Below are positions 10,921-23,473 of a DNA stretch of 64,000 bases, piece by piece (the stretch's first letter is position 1; each line of letters opens with the position of its first letter). A model generated the notes under the pieces. The model was given only the letters and a program-made list of their open reading frames with translations, made no database searches and was not told the DNA's origin. The stretch is from Humulus lupulus (Eukaryota > Streptophyta > Magnoliopsida > Rosales > Cannabaceae), in the NCBI RefSeq assembly GCF_963169125.1, contig NC_084795.1, positions 191,988,214-192,052,213 on the forward strand. The letters run 5' to 3'. A program made the position numbers and the translations under genes.

Positions 10921-13728
10921 TGTCACACCCTTAATTTTTTTTTACATTTATTTACTCAACATTATATTATTAAAATAATATAACATGAAGGGTTGATTGT
11001 TAGTTTGGAATCCAAAGTTCCAATAAGTTGTATAATTTTATGCTTGTTGCCAAAGTTTTTTACTTAACTTCCAAAGGGTTAAGCACTGTCATAATGACTT
11101 AGTTCATACAATAAACTCTATAAATAACTTTTATAGGAAGATTACTTGATTTTAGGCTTCTGAAACGCTCAAAAATATTTTGTATCTTAGGATTTGTGCA
11201 TGTTTTGTTAAACTTGTACAAATCTAGAAAAATGTTGGCAGATTGGATTCACGAATTTTGGACAACGTTCTGAGAAAGTAAAACAAAGTCTTTTTGATTA
11301 AAACTTTGTGAATATGTTTATGGTATATTACAGTTCAAATCTAGAAAGTTTTGTATAAATTTGATTAGTAGATTGGGAGTTATAAAATGTTAAAATTGAC
11401 AAGAAATCTAGAATAAAAAAATTTTGTCAGTTTGACCCTTGCACTTTGAAAAATTGTTTGTATAAGAAAAACTACGTATTTTGGGCTGATTTTAGAACTA
11501 CAAACTATCTGTATATTGGTAATAAAAATACTTTAGGTTTAGGAAAAAATAATAAAAGGGCTAGGATTTATATCCTTTAAAAGTTAGATAAAATGTAAGA
11601 TTTTGAAATAATACTTTCTAGGCAGCCACATTTATGAACATTGTTTGCCAAGTAAACATCATCTTTTTAGTCTAATTTTTCTCATGGATATTCATAGCAT
11701 AACTTAATATGTATCTAAGAAAAATTAGATTGGATTTTCTGTGTTTCCAAATTTTAGGAAAAATCGTGGTTTCAAACTAAATAGTTTCATTCCATTGTTT
11801 TTGGTGATAACTTTTACCTAGTAAAAATGTGTATTTTTGTCTAAATATGGGTATGGAACTTCTTCAAATATCCAAGAATGACTCTGTAAAAATTTAGAAA
11901 TTTTGGGTTTAAGTATCTAGAAGGGCAGCCTTTAAAATTTTGGAAATTGTCACAAATAAAACAGTTTTCAACATATATTTTATGAGGCTTTTTATCATAA
12001 AAGCAAGTTTTGAATGTTATTAAAAAATAAGACTTAGATTTCACCTTAATTAAATATTAGGGTTATTTTAATATCTACAGATGGGAAAACTTGTAATTTT
12101 GGATTTTTACTTTAAAATAAATAAAAAGGGGTCTAAAGCCAATTTTTCAAAATAATCGAGGAAAAAAAACTATTTTCCATATAAGATCTTATGCAGTTTT
12201 AAAAATAAATTAACCCCTTTAGGACCTAATTACAATAAAAAATCAAACTTATATTCTTTATTATCGAGTATTAATTTAATGAAAAAAAATCTCTTCGCCA
12301 TTGTTATTTATTAGAGATTAAGCTTAGTACAGTAATAGCTTTCTCAAATTAGATAACTTGAGTAGGGTCGAGAATAGAATAAACCTTGGAGAGTAATTAG
12401 GACTGAGCTTATTTAGAGAAATCTAAGGTTCGGTTTCTCGAGAGCTTAAAGGAAAGGTATTGGAAAACAAATAATGAAATTATTGTCCTAATTAAGTATT
12501 ATTAATATTGATCGTGATGTCCAAAGAAGACTTAATAATCATTAATCGCCATAATTTAACCAAGTGTACAGTATTGGCAAATTGGGGACGAAACGTCTAA
12601 TAGAGGAAATCTCGCTTATTTCTAAGGACTATTGGTAAGTCAACTTTTTAACTTATGTGGCTACAACATGAAATAGATTGTGTTATATATGTTAGTATAG
12701 GAACACATGCATACACTTATCATAAAAGGTTTACAAAGAGACCGTAACCTAGTGGGAACTTAGCCTGGTGTGGTTTTACTCTGCTTATAATTATTCGTTC
12801 TGGTTCAAGTCTATGACAACCATATCAGTTTTTTTCAAGTTTAAGACAACTATATTCAGTCTGGTTGAAGTCCATGACAATCACATTGGTCCAGATCAAG
12901 TATGTGACAACCATATCAATCTAGTTCAAGTCACTAACAATTATATTCAGTCTGGCTCAAGTGCGAGACAACTATATTATGTCTGGTTCAAGTCCATGAA
13001 AATTGGATGATAGATGAGTAACCTGATTATAACCATGTGTCTCTGTAAACCAGTGTAATAACCATTACACTCGTGATATATATATATGTGCCCTGAGGAC
13101 AATTATGGTCATAAATTGGATTGGATAGCTTTTATGCTAGGTTCTCTAATTGTGTGGTGTGCATGCTAGGGGTTTGTTAGCCCCAGATTAATCAGTATTT
13201 TCCCAAGTTGGTTGCTATGACTAGTGGTATTATTATATTTTTCTGTTTGGTTGTGTATCTGTGAGGCATGTTTATGTTGATACGTTGGTTATATTATACT
13301 TTGTTCCGAAAATGCTTAGTCATTCTTGATTTGTTTTGCTTAGGGTTTTGAATATGTCCATTACCCTAATTCTAGTAAGTGGTTTAGTATGAGGTTAATG
13401 TTTTAGTTCTTATTACTTGAATGATTTCCCTGCATGAGTCCTAGTTGTTTCATGTTGTAGGAAAAAGTAAGGGCAAAGGGAGCAGTGAGTGCTGGGATTT
13501 GTTTGCCGAATGTAACTGTGATCCGACCTTGGGGGCTATGGGCTTTGAAAAGGCATTTTTCATGACGTTCAATACTTTTGGTTTACCTAAAAAATGTTTA
13601 AACAATGCTTAAGTATTATTTTGAGTATGTCCATACTTCCTTTTTGAAAAGTTTTTTTTTCTTTTTATTGATTTTTGAGACTTATAATATTTCAAACCTT
13701 TGTTCTTGTATTTTGTTGGGTTGTTACA
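10921..13728 (+). mobile_element. Possible long LTR of an unrelated gypsy family
   Basis: Starts TGTCACACCC and ends GGTTGTTACA, ends like those of Ty3/gypsy LTRs. Towards its right end (about 13,460-13,500) it has GTTGTAGGAAAAAGTAAGGGCAAAGGGAGCAG, placed like the GGTGCAAGTAAGG block of the chromovirus LTRs here. No target-site duplication is visible (ATATT on the left, CTATG on the right) and no interior is attached, so element ends and completeness are uncertain. No coding sequence is supported; the region is AT-rich. Confidence 0.4.
12799..13007 (+). repeat. Seven-unit 30-31 bp tandem repeat
   Basis: Units start at about 12,799, 12,829, 12,860, 12,890, 12,920, 12,951 and 12,982. The consensus is about TCTGGTTCAAGTCTATGACAA followed by CCATATTCAG. 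Units differ at several positions, so the array is old. It has no coding logic across units (spacing alternates 30 and 31) and lies inside the possible long LTR. Confidence 0.85.
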
Positions 13729-13999
13729 CTATGACATTATTATTTGTGTTGAACATGTAATTGAGTGTTCTATTGATGATGTTTTCATGATTGTGATTCT
13801 CCTTGATTAATTTAATATCATATAAGACAAATTTTAATTATTTTTATTCCATGTATTGTGGTATATGCTATTTATGATTTTGTTATTGATGTTGCTATTA
13901 GAAAACTTATACAGGGTCTTTATTTATTTTTATGTATATCTAATATTAAATAAATTAATACGAGATAGCCTAAAACATGTTTCTAAAATTGAATTCAAA

Positions 14000-15751
14000 G
14001 AGAAACAAAGAATAGAATACTTACAGTATACGCAGTGGAATTAAAGAGTCATTCCTTCAGTTTCTCTAACTCTTGTATCCTATCTGTCGCAGAGTATTAT
14101 CAAGAAACTGAACCGATCTTCTATTTTCTTCACAATCTTCCAATGTATCCTTAGAATCACCTAGACTAGTGTGGGAAATTCTCAACACATGAGATAGATA
14201 TAGAGAGAAGAAGAGAAAATAACAAATAGGCTTAGGAAAGGACCTGTGTTTAGAGATAATCTAAAACTATCAGAAAACCAGTAATTAAACTTATCTGTCG
14301 TCTCAGAAATCTGAATCTATGACGTCTCTCTAAGCACTCCTTTTATAGACTAAATTAGGCCATTTAATTTAATTAAAAGAGCAATAAAATAATAGTCATT
14401 TTAAAGCCCTACGTCGAAATTATCTGGGCTTTAGGCCCGTGAAATTTCCCATTTGATTATAAGCACATTGGACTTAAAATCAAGGCCTGTATTATTTTCT
14501 ATTGATTTAATTAATTAAATAATTATTTAAATCCTTTATAAAATTAATTATTTATAATTTGAACCTTGATTTAAAATTATTTATTAATTTAGATACCAAT
14601 TTATCTTAATTAATAAATCTTCCATAATTTCTCTTTTCTTCTCAAAATTACATAACTCCGTGAAACTATCCAAAATTGACCTGATCAACTTTGATAATTC
14701 TAATTGATAATTAAATCAATTAATTGAGACTATCTAGATGATTTTATCCAAGGTACAATGGGGACCATGGGCCTATGAAATCAAGCACCAATAAGTTATT
14801 ATAAATCTAACAAATAAATTTACTAACATATTAATTCCTCATGACTCCACTATAGACTCGGAATTGCACTCTTGAATTCATAGAATGCTCTATAACAAAT
14901 ATAGATACGCTATTAATTATCCATTGTTACAACCATAATTGTCACTCAATCCTGTATAGACGGTCTACAATTGGATGGGACTAAAATACCATTTTACCCC
15001 TCATTGTATTTTATCCTTAAAACACTTAGTTCCTTATAAATGATATTTCAGTAAACTAATATTAACTACTGAAATGAGATCTTTATCATTTAGCACCTTG
15101 AACCAAACTAAAAGGAAACTATCATTACAATTCTTCATTAGAAGCTATAGATGTTCATATATATGATTTTCACTCCCACTCAAATATACTACTGAGTTCC
15201 CAAGATGTAAGTATGGGCTAGTCCGTAGGGTAAGCTGGTAATGAACAAGTCAAAGAACTCAAATAATACAATCAGTTAGAATACTAACCACTCAGAATTG
15301 AGATTGAATTGACCTATGGTCAACTATATGATATGACTAGAATAGATAATAACGGTATGTTTAATTATCTTATCAACTGTCAATATCGGTCCTGCCCGAT
15401 GTAACAAAAACATCTGATCTTATCTACTTTGTTAATGTTCTGGAAAGAACATAACACTGTAATGTATAAGTAGATCATATCGTAGATTGGCAAGTCAGTG
15501 TAAATCATGTGTACTGACTAATCTTAGGACTAAATTATTTTGAGCATATAATCATATTTATATTCCTCTTTGATTACGTCACTATAAATTGCTCATGATT
15601 TAATAGAAGTTTATATTAAACAAATAATCATGAAAATAAAACATGTCAGCAAAGTGATTGACCAAGTCAAAAAATGATTTCTATTCTTTTATTGATATTA
15701 AAATGAGATTACAAAGAATTTAGGTTTTAATTAGCTCATAAAACCCCAACA
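14000..15751 (-). mobile_element. Copia-type long LTR (minus), same family as 52,104-53,892
   Basis: The right end is AACCCCAACA at 15,742-15,751, which on the minus strand is the LTR start TGTTGGGGTT. Reading the minus strand, long blocks align in order with the plus-strand LTR at 52,104. These include AATATCAATAAAAG; the ATTATATGCTCAAAATAA block; GTAGATAAGATCAGATGT; CATTGGGCAGGACCGATATTGA-like sequence; GGTCAATTCAATCT; and CATTACCAGCTTACCCTAC. A minus-strand TATA box (TATAAAAGG) lies at 14,339-14,348. The left boundary is uncertain. Long copia LTRs of this look resemble the Angela/BARE type, but that is inference. Confidence 0.7.
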
Positions 15752-18100
15752 GCTGCTACTTAATTATTTTGGGCATATAATATGGATAATATTTGTGATG
15801 AGTTATTGACTATTGTTAGCGCACGTATTATTATAATTATTACCTATTTTTGTGTTGGTCATTTTGGGTAATAATTTTGTTAGAAACAATCAAATGCGTT
15901 TTTTGGTCTTATTCACTCTTTATGATATTAAAATATATTGGATGTGTTATGCTTACCTATCGTAAGCTTTCACATGTCAATTATTGATAATTGTGATTTT
16001 GTATTATTTCTCTTGTATTAATAAAAATTAGCACTAAGATCCATACAAGTAATTCAGTCATCCGTTCGATGATTTATTATTTGGCAAGATGCTTAAAGGG
16101 TGAAGGAAACCCCCTAGACATGATGAACTGCACAATCGTTTCTATCCTATCGATAGTAGATTGATGCATTTGGTTGTGATGCTAGATGTCGTTGTCATTA
16201 CCTACTTAAGAGTCATATGTTTTGTTTGAATGACTCTTGCTTGATATGATTGTTTCAGTTAATAGATCATTGTGAAAGCTAAGAAACAAGCAGATACCAT
16301 GATCTATGTTTTCACATGGATAATTATACTATTTCTTTTTTGCATATTTTCATTTAGCTTTAAGTAATCCTGAAATCTCTATCATTATGTTTATTGGATG
16401 GGATAGAATTATGTTTTGACATATAGATCTCTCATTATAAAAATGGACTAGGCCTCGGTAATGATAAATCTTTAAAGTCACAGTTAAAAATTAGAAGATG
16501 TCAAGTTACTCCATGATCAGTGGGAGTTTTGGGAAAGGGTATCATTTGTTCAAAAAGGAGGTATATATGTTTATTGACACATAAGGGTTTAGAAGTTTTT
16601 GGGTTTTAGAGTAAAAAGAAAAACATCTAAAGTGATTAATCTAAACATGTGTGGAATTTATTGATGAATATGTTAAAGAGACAATTTGCAGTCACATGAG
16701 AATAATTGTTATGGGTTATAAATGATGCTTACTTTCTTTAGGCACGATGAGAAAGCAAAATTAAGAAATTGCATGATTTTGGGGTTGGTGCAATATTTTT
16801 CATTTCTTAATGATTACACATCTCAAATAAAGCAAGGAGTTTGAATATTAGGATTTAGTGATAGGTATCAATTCATTCTTAATAGTCTCATATAAGTTGT
16901 GATTGAGTATGTTTTTTATTTCATGACTTCTTTTGAGGCAATATGAGACCTTGCATTTGACAATCTCAAAGTTTAATCACATAAGGAAATGTTATTATAT
17001 ATATATATAAAATTGTCTCTTCTAGCCACTTTGATGATAAGAAAATAAAGTTGTCAAAGTTGAAATTTATGACGGTACAAGTCAGGGGTCAATAGATGAT
17101 TAAGAGATTTTTGTAATTATCCATTATTTTGCTTTAGTTGTTGTAGTTGACCCTATAATTTACCAGAACATGATAAATGACAATTACTTCTGCTAAAGTT
17201 AACAAGCAGAGGCACAACTCCAAATACCTTTAGTTATTGGAGATGATCTGATGACATGTACCTCTAATTTAATAATTAGGAGCCATGTGTAGTTTTTAAT
17301 CTTTATTTGGTCATATGAGATGGTAATATCATGATTTCCAAAGTTTTTATCTCACACGAGAGTATAAATTAATTATATAATAACGATGAGTTTTATGGAT
17401 GGAAGTTCATGTTTAAGAACAAACTATTTGAGGGTCAAATAAAGGTGTGAATTAGTGCATATAGCTAGTCGTTATTTTGATGAGGATGGAATTTAGGATA
17501 ATTCTCCTCGTTTTTCTTTTAGGAATTGTTCATGGAAATTTGGAAATTAATATAAAAGGAAGTGAGAATTAAATTCTTGTTTAATAATCGTGTTTTGTCA
17601 TATGGCTCAGTTAAGTCATAAGATGGATGATAAGGACACCTGTGTTCACATTAATAAAATCCAATTTGTGGAAATACATTAAGACATTGACTATTATAAT
17701 TATCTTAAATGTCAATTTGGAACATGATTTATTAGTCAATATTGGTATAAGAGATTAGTGGGAGCAGTGATATTGAGATTACAGGGTGCTCGCATGTTAT
17801 GGTACTGATCTATTTTGGAGACATAAATTGGTTCGAACAATTTCTTTTGGATGAAAAATCTTTGAAAAGCCTTGCATGTTCCAGGTATTTAGATTCTTCA
17901 TGGTAAGATCAATGGTATATTATATTGTCTCATTGTGTTGAGTAGACTAATTTTGCTTTGAAGGATGTTTCGTTACATTGAGAATTATTGAATAGTCTAA
18001 ATTGTGATGTATTAATTAAGTCCTAAAGTTCATATGTAATGATAATTATGAGATATCAAATTAGAAATTTTCCCACATACGCTTATTGAAGGCAGCTTGA
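15752..18100. other. AT-rich stretch without recognisable gene
   Basis: No open frame over about 60 codons and no conserved domain was seen on either strand. A short (TA)n tract lies near 16,995-17,010. The sequence directly follows a copia LTR on its 5' (outer) side, so it may be another decayed interior, for example of a non-coding element, but nothing proves this. Confidence 0.35.
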
Positions 18101-18734
18101 TGTGTACTCAATAATATCCGTCTTTAAATATCATGGTATTTTGGAAATTCTGCCTATGAGGAAAATTTAGTAATTTTACACTTGAGGGGTATTCTTGTTA
18201 TATGGTAACCATTAGGGGTATATTTGTAATTTTATGTTAATATATGTTTATGTGTCTATTTGACTATGTTTATGATTTGAAATATGTTATGTGAGTAATT
18301 GTTGAAATTGTGAATGTTTATGAGTAACAACAATAATTCCTTCAAGTTGTAAGGGCATAAGTGTCACAGAATATGTTATTAAGGACCTTAGTATAATTAA
18401 GAGGACTTTTGGGCCATAATTTAATTAAGGAAATTAAAAACTATTAGCTTACAGTGAAACTACTAAAAGGACTTGATCATAGTTATGAGATAATTAGAAT
18501 TAGGGGTAAATTAGTCTTTTTGTTCTAGGGTTAGTCTATGCAGATTAAGATGAGACTTAGGCTTAAGAGTATCATAATATGTCTGTCACTTTCTCAAGCA
18601 AAGCAAGGAATCTTTCACTCTCTCATTCAGATCTAGAAGGGTTGGGGAATTAGGAATCGACTTTGAGGTAAGATCCAATTACTCTATAGACTGTAGGATA
18701 TGTTTATTATTGTTCTTAGGAATTGGAAGTAGAG
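18100..18734 (+). mobile_element. Chromovirus-like LTR fragment D
   Basis: Carries, in order, GGGGTAAATTAGTC, a CT-rich patch (about 18,590-18,630) and TTTGAGGTAAGATCC near 18,665. This is the same order as in the chromovirus LTRs B and E (CT microsatellite, then GAGGTAAG). It is immediately followed by a second LTR copy restarting at an earlier LTR position, so D is a separate truncated copy. Both limits are approximate. Confidence 0.45.
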
Positions 18735-20865
18735 GGTGTTAATGTGTAAATTAAATGATTATGTGATTTGAAATGCATGTGTTAGGTGAATTAAATATGC
18801 ATTTGCGCCCCATTTGGTTATTGTGGGTACATTTTTAATTTTGGCCTGTTGAGGGCATAAATGTGATATATGTGTGTATTGTGATTGATACCACGAGTGT
18901 GTGGTGATATATTTATCATGTGCGATCCGAGACGGTCTTAGGGAGCTGAATAGTTAATTAGTCACAACAAGGTTGAATACCCGGTTTGGGAGAAGCCTAG
19001 GGGTATTTTGAGAATATAGCATGTGTTCAGGAATTACCATGTAACAGGTAGTAATTTAGCTATTATTTGGACATATCGAGATTAAATGGGGATTTATAGG
19101 AACACTCGAGGATTTAGCGAGATGTGGAAATTGACAGGATTTCCCTTGGTAACACTAGAGGATTTAAGATAGTTCTGGGGGAATTTTGGACTTTTTGGCA
19201 AAGGGATAGACTTAAACATTGGGCAGTTGGGACTCTAGAACCACTTAGAAGAAAAAATAGAGTTCTCATAGCAATATTACTCTCTCTCTCACGGCTCCCT
19301 CTATCTTTCTTTGGTGCTTGGAAATTTGAGGAATTCTTGAGGACTCTAGGCTAAGGAATTGGAGGATTAGACTTGCAAAGCTTGAGGATTAGCTCAAGGT
19401 TGAAGATATCTCTGAGGTAAGGGTTTAAAGTTGAGTTATTTTCTGTTTAATTCTGCTGAGAGTTTGAAAGTTGCATGGGAGTTGGGTTTTGATTTGGTTT
19501 TGGGTGTATGGTAAGGGTATGTAATTGTTTTTTAATTGCTAGGATGTTTAGGCTATGTGGATGAGGATTCTAGGCTTGATCCTATGTTTAAATGGTGTTT
19601 AGAGTGGGAATTATTGATTTAGGCTTAGGGAAAATGCAGTAGAAAGCTCTATTTCTAGGTTTTAGGGGCTCATGTCGTGACCATGTTCATCAGGTGTCGC
19701 GGCTCGCATGAACGTTGAGGCATGGGGGCCTCATAAATTTGCCCATGCGCCGCAGCCCATGTCCATCAGCAGTGGGGGTTTTCCCCATGACTTGAGCGTG
19801 TCGCAACCCTTAAGGGGTTGGGCCGCGGCTCTAATGCAAAATAATTGTTTTTTGAGGGTTTTAAGCTCGGGAACCCACGCTAAGGCTCGGGAAGGATTCT
19901 ACTACCCGGTTTAGTAGAATTCAAGGTCGCAAAGGCTAGATTAATATTCTAAAATTTATATTTGGTTTAGGGCTTGATGGATGGTCGTTATGAATGCGTT
20001 GTAACTAGGTTTTCAACTAGGGTCGCATTAGTGGATTGTGCTCGGGATCGTGGTAATCAATCAGCTCAGGACACAAGGAAGAAAACTGTTGTACCTATAG
20101 AGCACGGCAGATTCCTATTGTTTATGTTTTAGGGCATGGCCCCATTGTTTATCTTTAATATATGTGTGAATATATGTGAATGTTATGTATATTTTTTACT
20201 GAACGACGAGGGTCAGAAATGGCGAAGGCTGAGAACGACAAGAAGTCGGGTGCAGCAAGGGGTCGGGATCAACGTTGAGCATGCTGAGTGCGGGCCATTA
20301 GGGTGAGACCCTCCAAGGGTGTTGTATTCACCCACTCTGTGAAGACCGCAAACCCAGAGTTTAGTAAAGCGCCTGAGTCGGCGTAGGCCGTTATGTGCTT
20401 AGTCTGTTGGCTGTTTTGCTGCATGTTGTGGATTCTTATGTTATATGTTGAGTTTTCTGGCTGGGATTCGCCTCATGGGTGCTCTATGGTGCATGTAAGG
20501 TCAAAGGAAAGGCCGACCAACCATAAGTGCGAAGAGCGTGGAGCAACAGGTACATGTTCAACTTACCTGGCTAGCACGGCCAGGGATTATTTTGGGAAAT
20601 ATACTGTATTGGTTTGTTTTGTCGCCTAGGCCGGCTGTACTTATATTTTTTAGTTGTAATATGTTTTCTAAATAGTATTTTTGGGATCCCAACTGTATAA
20701 CTTATTTTTATGATTTCAATTAATGTCCAAATCTTTGTAATTCTTGTCATTAGACGTGTTTGATATCAATTTAGTCACACTTTTAACCTAAAACCTCAAT
20801 TAGCGAGCTAATGGCACATTTTTAACCCACTTAGTAACGGCTCTAAGGAAGTAGGATGTTACATT
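18735..20865 (+). mobile_element. Chromovirus LTR E, 5'-truncated
   Basis: Enters the LTR after the usual first hundred or so bases, then shows every landmark. These are GGGCATAAATGTGA (about 18,853), GAGACGGTCTTAGGGAGC, AGCCTAGGGGTATTTTG (about 18,996), CTCTCTCTC (19,272-19,280), CTGAGGTAAGGG (about 19,412) and a GC-rich patch (19,690-19,840). Further right come GGTGCTCTATGGTGCATGTAAGG (about 20,478) and TACATGTTCAACTTACC. It ends AAGTAGGATGTTACA at 20,865. No pol or PPT precedes it. Confidence 0.8.
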
Positions 20866-22038
20866 ACTTGTGTCTCGAGCTGACACATTAAAGCGATCCT
20901 GAGCACGATCCCCTAAATCCGTGCTTTGATGTAAAACCTAGTCACAACACCAGGACAAATAGATATCCATCAATCCCTAAATCCGTGCTTTGATGTAAAA
21001 CCCTCAAATGGGCAACATTTCCTATTTGAGTCGCGGCCCAGTCCTTAAGGCCGTGGTGCCTGATGAACAGGGCGGCACCGCACCTCAGCCTGTGTTGTAG
21101 TACCTTGGAAAAATTTTGAGGCCCCCAAGCCTCTATGTTCAAGCGGGTCGCGGTGCCTGATGAACAGGGCGGCGGTGCGAGCCCCAAAACCCAGAATTCC
21201 TCATTCATTTTACGAGCTAACCTCACTGAAATTCATCAATCTCAAAGCTTAAACCTAGAATTCATTCTATAATTCATATCCAAGTAACTTAACTAATACA
21301 AGCATCCCAAAAACTTAACTAAAACCTCAATACACCCTAACCTTAAACACTTGAAGTCAAAACCTTAAAACACTTAAAGTAAATCAAAGAATTCAGTCTA
21401 GAATTCATATCCAAGCAACTGAACTGATACAAGCATCCCAAAAACTTAACTAAAACCTCAATACAACCTAACCTTAAACACTTGAATTCTAAACCTTAAA
21501 ACACTTAGAGTAAACCAAAGAATTCAATAAGAAAACTTTATTTGAATCTTACCTCAGTGACAATTCCGACCTTAGACTAGATTTCCAACACCTCCAGCTG
21601 CAAATCACCCAACTACTAGCCTCAATTTCTGGGTCTCACCACCAGAATTTTCAAAAATTCCTTAAGTCTCCAAGAGAGGGAGAGAGAGCCGATAAAGAGA
21701 GCAAGAGAGATAGGCTGAGAGATTACTTAGTTCTGCTGGTTTCTCAAAGTTACTAAGCCTATCCTAAGCTATCCTTTAGTATCAAAATGACCCAATTACC
21801 CCTAAGGTCAATCCTAAATCATTAAATTGCACCAGGGGCAATCCCGTCATATTCCACATCCCGCTAATTTCTTGAGTGTTCCTATAATTCCCCATTTAAT
21901 CCCCGACATACCCAAATGATCGCTAAATCGCTACACATTACTCGGTAAACCCGAACACACACTATGTTCCCTTAATACCCCTAGGCTCACCCCGAGCTGG
22001 GTATTCGACCCCATTGTGACTATATCGCTATTCCGCTC
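20866..22038 (-). mobile_element. Chromovirus LTR fragment F, part 1 (split by Tat-1)
   Basis: Reverse-oriented LTR interior with GC-rich patch (21,010-21,180), CTTACCTCAG (21,550), GA-rich microsatellite (21,676-21,710) and ACCCCTAGGCTCACCCCGAGC (about 21,978). It stops at the left end of Tat-1. The sequence continues directly after Tat-1 (33,692), where it aligns with the uninterrupted LTR C around 4981-5060. It contains a 131-bp tandem duplication and smaller local duplications. It starts inside the LTR, abutting the end of LTR E. Confidence 0.8.
21271..21530. repeat. 131-bp tandem duplication inside LTR F
   Basis: Two near-identical copies begin AATTCATATCCAAG at 21,271 and 21,402 and include ACAAGCATCCCAAAAACTTA. 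They differ at a few positions only. Nearby, CCTAAATCCGTGCTTTGATG is repeated at about 20,913 and 20,978 and TGCCTGATGAACAGGGCGGC at about 21,057 and 21,146. Confidence 0.85.
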
Positions 22039-22628
22039 TGTTGACCCACGATTTGGCCAACTGACACGGAGTCAGAATATGCTTGATATTAATGAAAGTA
22101 ATGAGAAGAACGTAATGACAAAAGTAAATAAGACACAGTATTTTATAGTGGTTCGGCCCCAGGATCTGGTAATGACCTACGTCCACTTAGGTTGATATTG
22201 ATATAAAAATCAGATGAGTGATCAAAGAACTAGGGTTCAATGAGTTTCACTAATCTCTGAAGAACAATACAATATTACTAGGAGAATTACTATAGTCTCA
22301 AATGATTCAAAAGCCAAAAATCCCTCCCTTGAGCTATCTCTTGCTATTTATAGGCTCAAGGGGGATTACAAAAGATTGTTACAGATATTCTTTCCTGAAT
22401 AATCGGATACTCAGGAGATTGTGTGAGATAAATTCGGGATTCTACAAAGATCTTCCCATTAATGTTGCCTTGTATGCGGAGCTATCGACCAGACTGGTCA
22501 CACGTAAGACTAGTTCACACTGCTTCTAACGTGTCTTCTGGTCGATACTCTAGCAGAACGTTTCCAGGTGTCAGCCACATGTCCAGGAATCACTTGCCAC
22601 GTCACCAATGCCAATTTTTTGGATAACA
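22039..22628 (-). repeat. Tat-1 3' LTR (590 bp)
   Basis: Starts TGTTGACCCACG and ends TTGGATAACA. It differs from the other LTR at about 14 positions (hand count), clustered in the first 130 and last 140 bases. It includes a minus-strand TATA box at 22,344-22,353 (CTATAAATAG on the minus strand). Confidence 0.95.
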
Positions 22629-22645
22629 TTTGCCCCCCAAGTTTA
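22629..22645 (-). other. Tat-1 polypurine tract
   Basis: Directly inside the 3' LTR; on the minus strand it reads AAACTTGGGGGGCAAA, a purine-rich stretch in the position of the plus-strand primer. Confidence 0.75.
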
Positions 22646-22863
22646 TTTACCACAAGCAGTAAATAAACTTTTGAACGAACGACTCTTCGGTAACCCCGTC
22701 TGACGTGTCAGAACCCTTCGTGTGTTCTTGAAAAAAGTAACCCACTTCTGTCTAATCATGTCCTTTCGGTTCCCCAGAAAAGATTTTGACGGCCATCCCG
22801 CTTCCGTATACTTTGAAAAAAGGGAAACTGATGATTACATCTTTTTAATGCCACAGAAAAACT

Positions 22864-23473
22864 TATATAAGACATTTGAAGTCTTTATTTTCTTTTTACG
22901 CACGCCATCGTCTTCACCAGAAAACCTAAAATCCAGAGCTCTTATCGTTCCCGAAGACCGTTCCCTCTATACTTTCAGGACCCTGTCCGAGAGCTCCTTG
23001 ATCTCTGAAGACCCTTCTTCCATCTCCACGATTACTTTTCTTGGTAAGTTTTCGAATTCCCACGCTTCTAATTTTTCGTGGAACATGCTTCTGAATGTGT
23101 ACTATTTGAGTTTATCTATTTCTGGTTTGAGACGCTTGCAGACATAATATTTTTTAGGCAAAATAGAGTTACGAGTTAGTTTAAAATCTAGGATCATGCT
23201 TTTTAGGACGTAAAATCGAAGTAAAAATTCGATCTTTAAGCTAGTTGAAAAAAAAGTTTTTCCCGTCCTAAGGGGAGTTGAAAAAGCCTTTTTAGAAAAC
23301 TTTTTACTTTCACCCTTTGATCCGTTTTTCAAACTGTTCGTGTAGAAAAATTTAGCTTTTTGTTAGAATGTTGTTGTATAAAAGCTAAACTTTTATACTC
23401 GACCAGCGTTATTCTAAAAAGCTTTTAAAAGTTTTCTATGCTCACCTCCCCATTCTTCTGTATGCAGACTTTA
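22864..23473 (+). promoter_or_regulatory. Promoter and leader of the Tat-1 antisense gene
   Basis: A TATATAA box is at 22,864-22,870 on the plus strand. About 180 bp downstream is a strong donor (G/GTAAGT at 23,044) and at 23,465-23,467 a pyrimidine-preceded acceptor TATGCAG, giving a probable 424-nt leader intron. The first in-frame ATG of the long coding frame lies six bases past this acceptor, at 23,474. The sites are seen in the sequence; promoter activity and splicing are inferred. Confidence 0.6.

Noticed and set aside
12799..13007. CRISPR-like array of 30-bp repeats
   Set aside because: Units are directly adjacent without unique spacers, and the context is a plant retrotransposon.
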